Source: Psychrobacillus lasiicapitis (GTDB taxonomy: Bacteria > Bacillota > Bacilli > Bacillales_A > Planococcaceae). From it: a stretch of 64,000 nt of DNA. The translations under genes were made by a program, and so were the position numbers. The stretch covers positions 186,001 through 250,000 of the forward strand of contig NZ_VDGH01000006.1 of assembly GCF_006861795.1 (NCBI RefSeq), read 5' to 3'. The notes beneath the pieces are model-generated. The model did no database searches and was not told where the DNA came from. It saw only the letters and a list, made by a program, of their open reading frames with translations. Numbering within the stretch: the stretch's first letter is position 1; each line of letters starts with the position of its first letter. Shown here one piece after another: positions 25,091 through 34,460 of this stretch.

Positions 25091-25750
25091 ATGAAGCAGG
25101 AAAAAGCAATCATTGTATTTAGTGGCGGCCAAGACAGCACAACTTGTCTGTTCTGGGCAAAAGAACGTTTTAGAGAGATAGAGGCAGTAACTTTTGATTA
25201 TGGTCAAAGGCATAGCCTTGAAATTGAGTGTGCGAAAGCCATAACAGAGGAGCTTGGTATTAAGCACCATATTCTAGATATGTCTCTTTTAAACCAGCTT
25301 GCACCGAATGCATTAACCCGAGAGGACATACAGGTAGATGACGGGGAAGAAGGTGGATTGCCATCGACTTTTGTACCTGGGCGGAATATGCTCTTTCTTT
25401 CATTCGCAGGGGTTTTAGCAAGCCAAGTAGGAGCCAAGCATATTGTGACTGGCGTTTGTGAAACCGATTTTAGTGGCTACCCCGATTGCCGAGATATTTT
25501 TGTTAAATCTTTGAATGTAACCTTAAATTTAGCGATGGACGATACTTTTGTGGTGGATACACCACTCATGTGGCTGAACAAGGCACAAACATGGGAACTT
25601 GCGGATGAGCTTGGAGCGCTTGAGTTTGTTCGAGAAAAAACGTTGACCTGCTATAACGGTGTAATGGCGGATGGCTGTGGGGAATGCCCAGCTTGTAAGC
25701 TACGACAAAGAGGGCTTGATGAGTATTTAAGCTTTAAAAAGGAGTCCTAA
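25091..25750 (+). CDS. queC: 7-cyano-7-deazaguanine synthase
   Basis: A 219-residue adenine-nucleotide alpha-hydrolase-fold enzyme. The PP-loop SGGQDS is at residues 11-16, FVPGRN lies mid-protein, and zinc is bound by the cysteine cluster [10 protein letters not shown] near the C-terminus. It converts 7-carboxy-7-deazaguanine to preQ0 with ATP and ammonia. ATG at 25091 follows AAGGGAG. First gene of queC-D-E-transporter under preQ1 control. Confidence 0.95.
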   Translation: MKQEKAIIVFSGGQDSTTCLFWAKERFREIEAVTFDYGQRHSLEIECAKAITEELGIKHHILDMSLLNQLAPNALTREDIQVDDGEEGGLPSTFVPGRNMLFLSFAGVLASQVGAKHIVTGVCETDFSGYPDCRDIFVKSLNVTLNLAMDDTFVVDTPLMWLNKAQTWELADELGALEFVREKTLTCYNGVMADGCGECPACKLRQRGLDEYLSFKKES

Positions 25751-25753
25751 GGC

Positions 25754-26227
25754 ATGAGTGATTTTAGAATTGTCGATAAGCTCCAAAAAATAGAGGAAGA
25801 TATCCAAAGTAGTCAATTAAAGTATCATGCAAAGCGAGTTTTAGTGAGCAAGGAGTTCACTTTTGATGCTGCCCATCATTTACATAACTATGAAGGTAAA
25901 TGTAAAAATTTGCACGGTCATACATATCGGGCTGTATTAGGGGTGAGTGGATATACCGATGAACGAGGCCTGATGATAGATTTTGGCGATTTAAAAGAAA
26001 TATGGAAACAAAAAATAGAGATTTATTTGGATCATCGTTATTTAAACGAAACGCTCCCACCAATGAATACGACTGCGGAAAATATTGCTGTCTGGATCTA
26101 TGAGAAGTTGAGTGAAGCATTGATTGAGGGCCAACGATATAACGGGGCACGTGTAGAATTTATCAGATTGTATGAAACTCCGACAAGCTATGCCGAAGCA
26201 AGACGGGAGTGGATGGAAGTTGAGTAA
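25754..26227 (+). CDS. queD: 6-carboxy-5,6,7,8-tetrahydropterin synthase
   Basis: A 157-residue PTPS-fold protein. Zinc ligands are the histidines in FDAAHHL and in LHGHTY, with the catalytic cysteine in GKCKNLHGH. It makes carboxytetrahydropterin from dihydroneopterin triphosphate, feeding QueE. It starts three bases after queC, with AAGGAG inside the queC end, and overlaps queE by eight bases. Confidence 0.94.
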   Translation: MSDFRIVDKLQKIEEDIQSSQLKYHAKRVLVSKEFTFDAAHHLHNYEGKCKNLHGHTYRAVLGVSGYTDERGLMIDFGDLKEIWKQKIEIYLDHRYLNETLPPMNTTAENIAVWIYEKLSEALIEGQRYNGARVEFIRLYETPTSYAEARREWMEVE

Positions 26228-26948
26228 AGTACCTGTTATGGAGATTTTTGGTCCGACGATTCAAGGTGAGGGGATGGTAGTTGGCCAAAAGACAATGTTT
26301 GTCCGAACTGCTGGCTGTGATTATTCTTGCTCGTGGTGTGACTCATCTTTCACATGGGATGGTAGCGGAAAGCATCTAATTGTCCAAATGACCGCAGAGG
26401 AGATTTGGGCTGAGTTGAAGCGTCTTGGAGGAGATGGTTTTTCTTTTGTCACCATTTCAGGTGGAAATCCAGTACTCCTTCGAAATTTGGAGGCACTAAT
26501 TGTTCTACTAAAAGCTAACAACATAAAAATCGGTGTGGAGACGCAAGGGAGTAAATGGCAGGAGTGGCTGTATGAAATCGATGAACTGACGATTTCACCA
26601 AAGCCTCCGAGTTCCGGAATGACCACAGACTTTTCTGTTCTATCTTCTATCATCGAAAAGCTTAACAATAGAAATAGCGAGCAGCATATTTCTCTCAAAA
26701 TAGTCATTTTTAATGAAGAAGATTATGAGTATGCCAAGCAAGTCCATCTTAGATATCCGGCGATTCCTTTTTACTTCCAAGTTGGAAACGATGATAGCAC
26801 GACTACAGACAATCCAAGCTTAGTTAACCATTTACTAAAGAAGTACGAAGAGCTAATTGACCGGGTAGTTGGGGATCAGGAATTAAGGGATGTCAAAGTA
26901 CTACCACAGCTTCATACGCTAGTTTGGGGAAATAAAAGAGGCGTATAA
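26220..26948 (+). CDS. queE: 7-carboxy-7-deazaguanine synthase (radical SAM)
   Basis: A 242-residue radical SAM enzyme. The cluster motif is CDYSCSWC (C-x3-C-x2-C), preceded by PTIQGEG and FVRTAG, with SGGNP for SAM binding. It ring-contracts carboxytetrahydropterin to 7-carboxy-7-deazaguanine. I choose the TTG at 26220, which gives SKVPVMEIFGPTIQGEG and the family's usual length; GGGAG lies upstream. An open frame extending to 26172 runs inside queD and is not needed. Confidence 0.92.
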   Translation: MSKVPVMEIFGPTIQGEGMVVGQKTMFVRTAGCDYSCSWCDSSFTWDGSGKHLIVQMTAEEIWAELKRLGGDGFSFVTISGGNPVLLRNLEALIVLLKANNIKIGVETQGSKWQEWLYEIDELTISPKPPSSGMTTDFSVLSSIIEKLNNRNSEQHISLKIVIFNEEDYEYAKQVHLRYPAIPFYFQVGNDDSTTTDNPSLVNHLLKKYEELIDRVVGDQELRDVKVLPQLHTLVWGNKRGV

Positions 26949-26978
26949 GCTATAAAAAATTACTTGAGGAGTAACATC

Positions 26979-27518
26979 ATGAGAATCTTATTTTATTTAA
27001 TATCTATCGTCACTGCTAATGTGGTAACGGCAGCATTTGCGCCATTGCAGTTAGGCGTGTTTATCGTCCCAATGGGAACGCTCCTAATTGGAGCGACATT
27101 CATTTTCCGAGATCTTGTTCAAAATAAATACGGAAGAGCAAAAACTTATTTATTTATCATTGTTGCTTTAGGCTTGTCTGCATTAGTGTCATTCATGCTT
27201 GGAGACACATTATTAATCGTAGTAGCATCCGCACTGTCGTTTGTTATCGCTGAAACAGCGGATACAGAAATCTATACAAGGTTAAAGCTGCCAATGGCTT
27301 GGCGTGTGTTTTATAGTGGAATTGTCGGAGGATTTTTAGATTCTGTGATCTTCGTCATCATTGGCTTAAGCCCACTTGGAGCTAATTTTCTTCCTTGGGA
27401 AGCTGTACCATTTGCTATTGTAGGACAGGTTATCGTGAAGACGATTATTCAAATGTTTGGTGCATTGATATTGAATCAAGTGTATGTAAGTAGAAGAAAG
27501 CAGCTTGTTTCAGAATAA
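26979..27518 (+). CDS. VUT-family queuosine-precursor transporter (YhhQ-like)
   Basis: A 179-residue membrane protein with about five hydrophobic segments. TANVVTAAF near the N-terminus and FRDLVQNKYGR are typical of the VUT/DUF165 family, which includes E. coli YhhQ, a preQ0/preQ1 importer. Position after queCDE under a preQ1 riboswitch supports that substrate. GAGGAG lies seven bases before the ATG at 26979. A strong terminator follows. Confidence 0.9.
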   Translation: MRILFYLISIVTANVVTAAFAPLQLGVFIVPMGTLLIGATFIFRDLVQNKYGRAKTYLFIIVALGLSALVSFMLGDTLLIVVASALSFVIAETADTEIYTRLKLPMAWRVFYSGIVGGFLDSVIFVIIGLSPLGANFLPWEAVPFAIVGQVIVKTIIQMFGALILNQVYVSRRKQLVSE

Positions 27519-27540
27519 CAACATTATTAAGTATAAAAAT

Positions 27541-27593
27541 AGCCCTCCAGTCCATCGAACATTTTCGATAGAGTGGAGGGCTTGCCTATTTTT
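27541..27593 (+). terminator. Terminator of the queC-D-E-VUT operon
   Basis: AGCCCTCCA pairs with TGGAGGGCT, with a further ATCGA/TCGAT inner stem; an A run precedes and CTATTTTTAT follows. Between here and 27734 no gene is convincing. Confidence 0.75.
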
Positions 27594-27734
27594 ATCATAT
27601 TCGTTATTTGCTGCAAGCATCGCTGCAAGTAAAATAATGACAGTGGGCATCGTTATCATCATAAACGGTTTGATAGTAGCAGACAAGAAGGGAACCATCA
27701 TATCTTTTATAGATATGACACACTAGTCAGGACA

Positions 27735-28610
27735 TTAAGCTCCAAATCTCTTCCGATATCCACACTTCCTGCACATTTCTTCTACAGCTTCTCTTCTAGA
27801 AAAGCCATCATACAAATTATTAGCTCTTTCTCCTTCAATAATTTCTGAGAAAGGTTTATCGTTTATGTTACCAAGGTCAATGACACCTTCTCCGTCTAAA
27901 CAACAAGGTACGACCGTACCATCGACAAGAATTGCTGCTTGACTTCGAAGGGCATGACAAAACCCTTTGCCGTCATCTTCTGGTGCGAGTAGGCTTGGCC
28001 ATTGGAATTCATGATCTTGGTTAATATAAATGCGGTCCGCAATTTTAACTCCACTTCCAGGCACTACTTTTTCTTCAATTTTGTAATCTAAGTTGAATTC
28101 TTTTTCTAAGATTTCTAATGTTTCTTGGTTTTTTCTCTTTTGTTCGCTTGTTGCATGAACTGGGTCTAAATTCCATAAGCGGAAGGAGATGAGGACCCCT
28201 TGTGCTGCAGCTTCTTTTGCGAATGAAAGGATTTCTGCTAAGTATCCTTCACGGTCGGTGGAACCTTCATGTCCATCAAAGCTATGGAGCGAGAAGTTCA
28301 TCTGTCTTAACGCTGGTTTACCTAACAGTTTATGTCTATTCTTTTTAAGAAGTGTTCCATTTGTTGTGATATTTACTTTAAATCCTTTGGCATCTGCAGC
28401 ATCTAATAACTGATCGACTCTAGGGTGGAGAAGAGGTTCTCCTTTCACGTGTAGATAAATATATTTTGTATGTGGTTTGATCTGATCGAGTATTTCATTA
28501 AACTTATCTACCTTGAGGATATTTGCTTTCCTTGCAGTGGGAGGACAGAAGCTACAAGCAAGATTACATACACTTGTAATTTCGATATACATTTTTTTAA
28601 ATGTTTTCAA
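27735..28610 (-). CDS. Radical SAM/SPASM domain protein
   Basis: A 291-residue protein. The radical SAM cluster motif CNLACSFC (C-x3-C-x2-C) is at residues about 16-23, GEPLLHP is the SAM-binding strand, and ITTNGTLL and FSLHSFDG follow. The C-terminal ~80 residues carry SPASM-like cysteines: FCHAL, VPCCLDGEG and MCRKCGYRKRFG. SPASM proteins modify peptides or act as sulfatase maturases, but no peptide substrate gene is adjacent. The start is TTG at 28610 with GGTGA upstream; the next in-frame ATG (28592) has no ribosome site. Confidence 0.85.
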   Translation of the reverse strand: MKTFKKMYIEITSVCNLACSFCPPTARKANILKVDKFNEILDQIKPHTKYIYLHVKGEPLLHPRVDQLLDAADAKGFKVNITTNGTLLKKNRHKLLGKPALRQMNFSLHSFDGHEGSTDREGYLAEILSFAKEAAAQGVLISFRLWNLDPVHATSEQKRKNQETLEILEKEFNLDYKIEEKVVPGSGVKIADRIYINQDHEFQWPSLLAPEDDGKGFCHALRSQAAILVDGTVVPCCLDGEGVIDLGNINDKPFSEIIEGERANNLYDGFSRREAVEEMCRKCGYRKRFGA

Positions 28611-28809
28611 CGTTTATTCACCATTCCAGTTCTAGTTATTTAACTCTACTCATTTTAACAGAAATACGTACATTATTGGATAATATATCGATACGTGAGA
28701 TCATTAATAAGAACACTTATTCCTTGAGTATGTTGATTTTCTTATTTTTGCATAGTATTATGGTTCCATATTATAGAGTACGCAGAATTTGATCCATGGA
28801 GGTAAACAA

Positions 28810-29121
28810 TTGATCGAAGTAATAACAGTAGTAAACCTAGTGATAGAAGTAACAAATTCAAAAGATTATCAAAAAGAAGTCGAACAAGTACTGCGGTCTA
28901 ATACCTCAACTATACAACATATAGAGACTATTAGCATATCTCCTATTAGTGATAATTTAAAAGCAAGTGCACTGGCTAAATTCAGGGTATTGATCGAAGA
29001 AAGAAAAGAAAACAAATTCTTAGATGACTACGTGGGTCTTGTTCTTCCAAAGTTTTATAATTTTCCTCATGCGATGCCATTGAGTAATCAAATTTATAAA
29101 ATATCGCGTATAGAAGGATAA
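28810..29121 (+). CDS. Small protein of unknown function
   Basis: A 103-residue protein that I do not recognise. TTG at 28810 is preceded by GGAGG with seven bases between, which decides the start; the ATG frames upstream lack sites. It is a mixed alpha/beta sequence without signal peptide, membrane segment or cysteines. It is a single-gene unit ended by a strong bidirectional terminator, which supports it as a true gene. Confidence 0.65.
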   Translation: MIEVITVVNLVIEVTNSKDYQKEVEQVLRSNTSTIQHIETISISPISDNLKASALAKFRVLIEERKENKFLDDYVGLVLPKFYNFPHAMPLSNQIYKISRIEG

Positions 29122-29165
29122 AATAAACACCCATTTGAGTAGCAACTCAGTTGGGTGTTTATTTG
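29121..29165. terminator. Bidirectional terminator
   Basis: AATAAACACCCA pairs with TGGGTGTTTATT and TTGAGT with the inner ACTCA, giving a long stem with A/T flanks between the small orphan gene and the convergent alcohol dehydrogenase. Confidence 0.85.
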
Positions 29166-29173
29166 AGTTTCTT

Positions 29174-30349
29174 TTATTTTTCAACAATCGTTCCATCGAA
29201 AGCTGCTTTATATATCGCAAAAATGTCGTCTTTTTGTAAAGGCATCGGGCTACGTGCTAAAATACGTTTTTGCTCAATGGCGTCCTTCGTTAAGCTTTCT
29301 AGTGCATCTTCTGTAATATTAAAGCCTTTTAATGTGGAGGGAATGTTCACGTCTTCTACTAAACGTTTTAGTTCCGCTACACATTTATAAGAAGCTTCTT
29401 CTTGTGAAAGGTTGGATGAGCTAAAGCCCATCGCATCGTAAATGTCTTTCATGCGCTTTTCACAACTTTGGCGAATATAACCCATTACATATGGAAGTAG
29501 TACAGCGTTTGAGTCTCCATGTGCGATGTGGAATTGACCACCTATCGGATAAGCTAATGCATGAACACCTGCAACTCCTGCATTGAAGAATGCAAGACCA
29601 GCAAGGTAGCTACCGTAGCTCATATCTGTACGAGCTTGTTTGTCTTCACCGTTTAATACAGCAGTACGGATAGCATTGCTGATTAAGCGGATTGCTTGTA
29701 AAGCAAGTGCATCCGAAACAGGACTCGCATTTTTAGAGATATAAGCTTCTACTGCATGAGTCAGAGCGTCAACCCCGGTAGCAGCAGTTACTTTCGGTGG
29801 TAAAGAGATGGTCAAAGCAGGATCTACAATCGCCACGTCTGCTAATAGGTAATCATGTGTCACAACATCTTTTGATGTCTCCAGTGATAGCACCGAAATA
29901 TTCGTTACTTCTGAGCCTGTGCCAGAAGTAGTAGGAATTAAAATAGTAGGAAGTCCCTTTTTAGTTACTTTTTTTGTGCCAGTTAAGTTTAAGTAATCAG
30001 CCACATTACCTTCATGCGAAGCTAATACACCTGCCAGTTTTGTTAAATCTAATGCACTACCTCCACCGACACCAATCACCATATCAAATTCGTTGTCACG
30101 CGTATATGCAACTAGCTTTTCTCCAATTGCTAGGGGGGGTTCAGGTACGACTTCTGTATAAATCTCAGTAGAGTATCCAGCGTTCTCCAGAGGTTCAACG
30201 ACTGTATTGGTTAATCCGATATCTTTTAAAAATGGATCTGTAACTACAAGAATTTTACTCACGTTAAAGCGATTTACTTCATCCAGTAGGTGAGATAGTG
30301 AATCCCAGCCAGTATAACTTAATGGTGTGAATGTAATTTTTTCGGACAT
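29174..30349 (-). CDS. Iron-containing alcohol dehydrogenase
   Basis: A 391-residue group III (Fe-ADH) dehydrogenase. The GGGSALD stretch (about residues 95-101) binds NAD, and metal ligands lie in DALTHAVEAY and in GVHALAYPIGGQFHIAHGD (histidines). ATG at 30349 has AAGGAG eight bases upstream; the in-frame GTG at 30358 overlaps that site. It is the last gene of the permease-ALDH-ADH operon under LacI-type control, so it should oxidise an alcohol to the aldehyde used by the next enzyme, or the reverse. The alcohol is unknown. Confidence 0.92.
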   Translation of the reverse strand: MSEKITFTPLSYTGWDSLSHLLDEVNRFNVSKILVVTDPFLKDIGLTNTVVEPLENAGYSTEIYTEVVPEPPLAIGEKLVAYTRDNEFDMVIGVGGGSALDLTKLAGVLASHEGNVADYLNLTGTKKVTKKGLPTILIPTTSGTGSEVTNISVLSLETSKDVVTHDYLLADVAIVDPALTISLPPKVTAATGVDALTHAVEAYISKNASPVSDALALQAIRLISNAIRTAVLNGEDKQARTDMSYGSYLAGLAFFNAGVAGVHALAYPIGGQFHIAHGDSNAVLLPYVMGYIRQSCEKRMKDIYDAMGFSSSNLSQEEASYKCVAELKRLVEDVNIPSTLKGFNITEDALESLTKDAIEQKRILARSPMPLQKDDIFAIYKAAFDGTIVEK

Positions 30350-30361
30350 GCTGTTCACTCC

Positions 30362-31783
30362 TTAGTTGTGATTCCAAACCACTAGTTTTGTTTCAGTCAT
30401 TTCATGAATGGCATATTTTAAGCCTTCTTTACCCGTACCACTTTCTTTTACTCCGCCGTATGGCATTTGGTCTACACGGTATGTCGGAATATCATTAATC
30501 AAAACACCGCCAACTTCTAATTGTTTGGAAGCTTTGAATGCTGTCTGAATGTCGTTCGTGAAGATTCCCGCTTGAAGACCGAAGTTTGAATCATTGATCG
30601 CTTCAATTCCTTCTTCAACAGAGGAAATACGGTTAACTACAACGATTGGAGCAAATACTTCCTGACAAGAGACTTTTAAAGTAGGGGATACATTCGTCAA
30701 AATAGTTGGCATGAAAACCCCATTCTCGATTTTCCCGCCTGTTACAATTTCAGCACCATTTTGAACCGCTTCTTGCACCCAATCCACGGCACGATCCTGT
30801 TCACCTGGATGAATCATCGCAGAGACATCCGTCGTTTCCTCGAGTGGATTCCCAATAACTAATTCCTTTGTAGCTTTAGCGAATTGTTCAATGAATTCAT
30901 CAAATAATTCCTCCATTACATACGAACGTTGTAAAGAAATACAGACTTGCCCCTGATTAGAGAAGGCACCAGTGACACATTTAGGTACGATCTGAGATAA
31001 ATCAACATCTTTGTCGATAATTAGCCCAGCGTTTGATCCTAACTCGAGTGCGACTTTTTTCAAACCTGCTTTGTTACGAATACCGATGCCTACAGCAGGG
31101 CTTCCCGTAAACGTAATCATTTTCACTTTGTCGCTTTCTACTAAAGCATCGCCAACCGTTCTACCACTACCTGTAATGACGTTGAAGGCACCCTTAGGTA
31201 AAGCTGTTTGATCAATCAATTCAGCTAAAAATAATGCTGAAAGGGGAGTTTGTGATGCTGGCTTCAATACAATTGTGTTACCGGCTGCAATTGCAGGTCC
31301 TACTTTATGAGCAACTAAGTTTTGCGGGAAATTGAAAGGTGTAATGGCACCAACTACCCCTATTGGCTGTTCAATCGTATAACCGAAACGGTTTGCTCCA
31401 TTTTTTGCAGCGTCCATCGGAATCATTTCACCAGTCAACCGTTTTGCTTCTTCCGCTGCAAATTTATATGTTTCAATTGTGCGGTCAATCTCACCTAATG
31501 CATATTTAATGGGTTTGGCAGCTTCTAACGAAATAATTGTTGCCGCTTTTTGACGATTATCAGCAAACAATTGAGCGATTTGCTCCAAAATAGCAGCACG
31601 TTCATAGGCAGTAAGCTCAGCCATTCGTTTTTTAGCATAATCAGCTACTTCTATTGCTTGTTCTACCTCCTCACGAGTCGCTTGTGGTATGTGAGCAATG
31701 ACTTCTTTTGTGTGTGGCGACTTTAGTTCTGTAGTCTTTTCTGAAGACTTCCATTCACCATTTACGTAATATTGCTTGTTCAT
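30362..31783 (-). CDS. Aldehyde dehydrogenase
   Basis: A 473-residue NAD(P)-dependent aldehyde dehydrogenase. PFNFP, LKPASQTP, FTGSPAVG (dinucleotide binding), the general base Glu in ALELGSNAG and catalytic cysteine in NQGQVCISLQR are all present, followed by QEVFAPIV. It resembles the lactaldehyde/succinate-semialdehyde group. It lies between the permease and the Fe-ADH with short gaps (17 and 12 bp). Together they form an alcohol to aldehyde to acid route. Start ATG with GAGAGGATG upstream. Confidence 0.92.
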   Translation of the reverse strand: MNKQYYVNGEWKSSEKTTELKSPHTKEVIAHIPQATREEVEQAIEVADYAKKRMAELTAYERAAILEQIAQLFADNRQKAATIISLEAAKPIKYALGEIDRTIETYKFAAEEAKRLTGEMIPMDAAKNGANRFGYTIEQPIGVVGAITPFNFPQNLVAHKVGPAIAAGNTIVLKPASQTPLSALFLAELIDQTALPKGAFNVITGSGRTVGDALVESDKVKMITFTGSPAVGIGIRNKAGLKKVALELGSNAGLIIDKDVDLSQIVPKCVTGAFSNQGQVCISLQRSYVMEELFDEFIEQFAKATKELVIGNPLEETTDVSAMIHPGEQDRAVDWVQEAVQNGAEIVTGGKIENGVFMPTILTNVSPTLKVSCQEVFAPIVVVNRISSVEEGIEAINDSNFGLQAGIFTNDIQTAFKASKQLEVGGVLINDIPTYRVDQMPYGGVKESGTGKEGLKYAIHEMTETKLVVWNHN

Positions 31784-31800
31784 CGAATCATCCTCTCAAG

Positions 31801-33186
31801 TTATACTTTTTCTGAATCTGATTGCTGATCTTTTGAAAATGTTTGATCAACTTCACCCTTGAAGAAATCTTTACCAAAAATTAAGAAGCAAAGTAAGATT
31901 CCTACCGCGAATGCCCATGCAGCACCCTTAATGCAAAGGATAGCACCGATAATACCCGCGATACCTAAGTCACGTTGGCTGCGTGATTCTAAAATTCCGA
32001 CTTTTACACTTACATATCCTTGAATTAACATTGTTAAGGCTAAAGCAACTCCTAAAATGGGCTCAACTAAACTCACGATAGGCAATAAAAGTAAACCTGT
32101 ATTTGTACCCCAACGGAATGAACCAACGCCTCCAAAGAATGAATCCATCGCTTTACGGCCTTTTTTAAAACGCTCAACCATTACTACTTGCATAGCAGAC
32201 CATAATGGACCACTCATCGTTACGTCTGGTCCTAAAATACTCATGACACTGTTACGTATACCGAAAATTAAATGCGCGCGACTTGGGCTATACTCCACTT
32301 TTTCATCAGGACGTGATGCTGCCCCATCTTCCACTAAAGCTTTGGTTTGCAGTACATCGCCGAATAATACGATATAGGCTGCAAGTACAGTAGGCAATCC
32401 TGTGATAAACATCATAATGGGTGGGAATCCTATACCAAAGATTGTGTATTCATTCCACAACGTAATGAAATCTGGAGATGAGAAGCCCCATTGAATCGTT
32501 GGCCAAGCTGCCTCACCAAATAATGGCGCAATCACAACTGCTATAATAATAACTGGGAAAATCCCCAATTTAGCGATCGTTCCCCAAAACGGGTTACGAT
32601 TTTGGAAAAGAGCAAAATGTTTTGAGAATAATAGGTAGAATCCAATTCCAATTGCAATTGTAATGGTCCAAGGGAAACTTTCAAATTTACCCCCAATTTG
32701 AAATACCGAAATGACAGCTGCAAGCCCTGCACCGAGAATAATCCCTGACTTTATCGCTGAAGGGATAATCCCGACAACTTTTGCGGCTAAACCTGTTGCA
32801 CCCAAGAAAACGGAAAGAATTCCTAGCGTCATCTGGAATGCGATAAGTGCATGCACGCGTTCAGGTCCTTCAGGGAATTGCTGACAATACAACATGATTA
32901 AGGGAATTGCTGGAGTAATCCATCCTGGCACAGCAGGATCACCAAGTAAATGATGTAATAAATAGAAGACTCCATTTAAAACGACAATTGCTAAAGCAAC
33001 TTCAAACGGCATTCCTAATAGTTCGATTAAAAGTGGAATAGCCGACAAGTCAACCGCACACATAAGTAGACCTTGTACATAGTCAGGCCACTCGAAGCGA
33101 TAATGAATAAAAGGTAAACGAATTTTAAAAGGTCCTGCTGGTATGTATGGTGACTCTTCCCCATATTTCCGATCTTTCCATTTCAT
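31801..33186 (-). CDS. SLC23/NCS2-like permease of unknown substrate
   Basis: A 461-residue polytopic membrane protein with about 12-14 hydrophobic segments, related to the xanthine/uracil permease (NCS2) superfamily but lacking its usual purine motifs. It has a charged cytoplasmic loop near residue 290 and a hydrophilic tail. First structural gene after the LacI-type operator, followed by ALDH and Fe-ADH, so it probably imports the compound these enzymes oxidise. AGGGGAGAAA precedes the ATG. Confidence 0.8.
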   Translation of the reverse strand: MKWKDRKYGEESPYIPAGPFKIRLPFIHYRFEWPDYVQGLLMCAVDLSAIPLLIELLGMPFEVALAIVVLNGVFYLLHHLLGDPAVPGWITPAIPLIMLYCQQFPEGPERVHALIAFQMTLGILSVFLGATGLAAKVVGIIPSAIKSGIILGAGLAAVISVFQIGGKFESFPWTITIAIGIGFYLLFSKHFALFQNRNPFWGTIAKLGIFPVIIIAVVIAPLFGEAAWPTIQWGFSSPDFITLWNEYTIFGIGFPPIMMFITGLPTVLAAYIVLFGDVLQTKALVEDGAASRPDEKVEYSPSRAHLIFGIRNSVMSILGPDVTMSGPLWSAMQVVMVERFKKGRKAMDSFFGGVGSFRWGTNTGLLLLPIVSLVEPILGVALALTMLIQGYVSVKVGILESRSQRDLGIAGIIGAILCIKGAAWAFAVGILLCFLIFGKDFFKGEVDQTFSKDQQSDSEKV

Positions 33187-33260
33187 AAACTAATTTCTCC
33201 CCTTACAAATAAAATGAAACCCCTTACAAAAACGGATGAATATATGAAGTAGTTTCACTA

Positions 33261-33314
33261 AATGAATACGTAACCATTTTCCGATAAAAATATAAAAATG
33301 GTTACGTATTCATT
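33261..33314 (-). promoter_or_regulatory. LacI-type operator pair upstream of the permease operon
   Basis: A perfect 20-bp inverted repeat: arm 33261-33280 (beginning AATGAATACGTAACC) and its complement at 33295-33314, separated by 14 bp. Each arm itself contains a near-palindrome centred on TACGTA (TGAATACGTAACCA), like LacI-family operators with a central CpG; the two centres are 36 bp apart. It lies between the lacI-like gene and the permease, 75 bp before the permease start. Confidence 0.75.
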
Positions 33315-33352
33315 TTGGTTAAAAAATTAAAACAAACCTTTAAAAGTCTGTT

Positions 33353-34345
33353 TTAATTTTTCCGTGTCGTACTTCTATGAAACACTTTAACAGATTCGGT
33401 GATTTGTATGCAACTGTTTTTTTTATTTTCAATCATTTCAATTAATTCGCGGATAGCCAAATAACCAAGATTTTGTTCGGAAATGCTGCCGACCGTTGTA
33501 AGTTGAATTGAACCGTGGCTGCTTATATCAACATTATCAATACCAATAATACTAATATCTTGTGGAACAGTATAATTTTCTTGAATTGCCACATCTATTA
33601 AAAACAAAGCAAGAGAATCTGCACCCGCACAAATAGCGGTAGGAGGATGTTCTAGCTTCATTAATTTATGAAAAGCATCTGTAATTGCCTGCTTAGATGC
33701 GTCCGTATTAATGATATATTGTTCGGGTAAACATAATTTATAATCTTTCATGGCCTGAAGAAATCCAAGGTAGCGGTTGTTGAAGGTGCTCACAGTTAAT
33801 GTTCCACCAACCCATGCTATCGCTGTATGACCTTGTTCGATCATATGCTGTGCTGCTAAATAACCCGCTTTGAAATTGTCTATTTCTACAAAATGCTCAT
33901 TATTTTTGTGTTTTCGATTGTATGTAATAAAGGGAATATCCATTCGAGTAAGCTTCTCGAATATCGGATCGTCTAATAATATACAGGATAATATAACGCC
34001 GTCCACTTTATGTTCTATGGCAGTTGCGTATGCTTCATTTAACTTTTCATCATTCACGAATTGTACGTTAACACGGTATCCCATTTCATTGGCATAATGA
34101 ACTATGGCGGATGTCGTGTCGACAAAAAATGGATTATGTAGTGGTCCTGATAAAAGCGCAATAGTACTCGTTTTATTTTGTACGAGAGAGCGTGCATGTC
34201 CATTGGGGACATAGTTTAAATCATGAATCGCTTTCATAACTTTATCAAAGGTAGGCTTTTTAACAAATTCCGGAGAATTTAATACACGTGAAACCGTCGT
34301 TTGGGAGACGCCTGCGTGTTTTGCTACATCTTTGGAAGATACCAA
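33353..34345 (-). CDS. LacI-family transcriptional regulator
   Basis: A 330-residue regulator. Residues 1-55 form the LacI helix-turn-helix and hinge (SSKDVAKHAGVSQTTVSRVLN), here cited as VAKHAGVSQTTVSRVLN, then a periplasmic-binding-like effector domain with VDGVILS, AWVGGT and ICAGADSLAL. It should repress the downstream permease-ALDH-ADH operon through the inverted-repeat operator 40-90 bp past its stop codon, with a metabolite of that pathway as inducer. AAGGAGG precedes the start. Confidence 0.92.
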   Translation of the reverse strand: MVSSKDVAKHAGVSQTTVSRVLNSPEFVKKPTFDKVMKAIHDLNYVPNGHARSLVQNKTSTIALLSGPLHNPFFVDTTSAIVHYANEMGYRVNVQFVNDEKLNEAYATAIEHKVDGVILSCILLDDPIFEKLTRMDIPFITYNRKHKNNEHFVEIDNFKAGYLAAQHMIEQGHTAIAWVGGTLTVSTFNNRYLGFLQAMKDYKLCLPEQYIINTDASKQAITDAFHKLMKLEHPPTAICAGADSLALFLIDVAIQENYTVPQDISIIGIDNVDISSHGSIQLTTVGSISEQNLGYLAIRELIEMIENKKNSCIQITESVKVFHRSTTRKN

Positions 34346-34460
34346 AACTTTTCCTCCTTCTGTTTGAAGTAATGTATAGTGATAACTATATAAGGAATCT
34401 GATAAGATGACTACTAAATATTATTAAATAGAAAAATGAAATGAGAAAAGAGGAGTATAA

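Noticed and set aside
27510-27701. Minus-strand 63-codon frame with a hydrophobic stretch downstream of the VUT gene
   Set aside because: Its C-terminal third is the terminator hairpin and it has no ribosome site; a decayed small membrane gene is possible but not supported.
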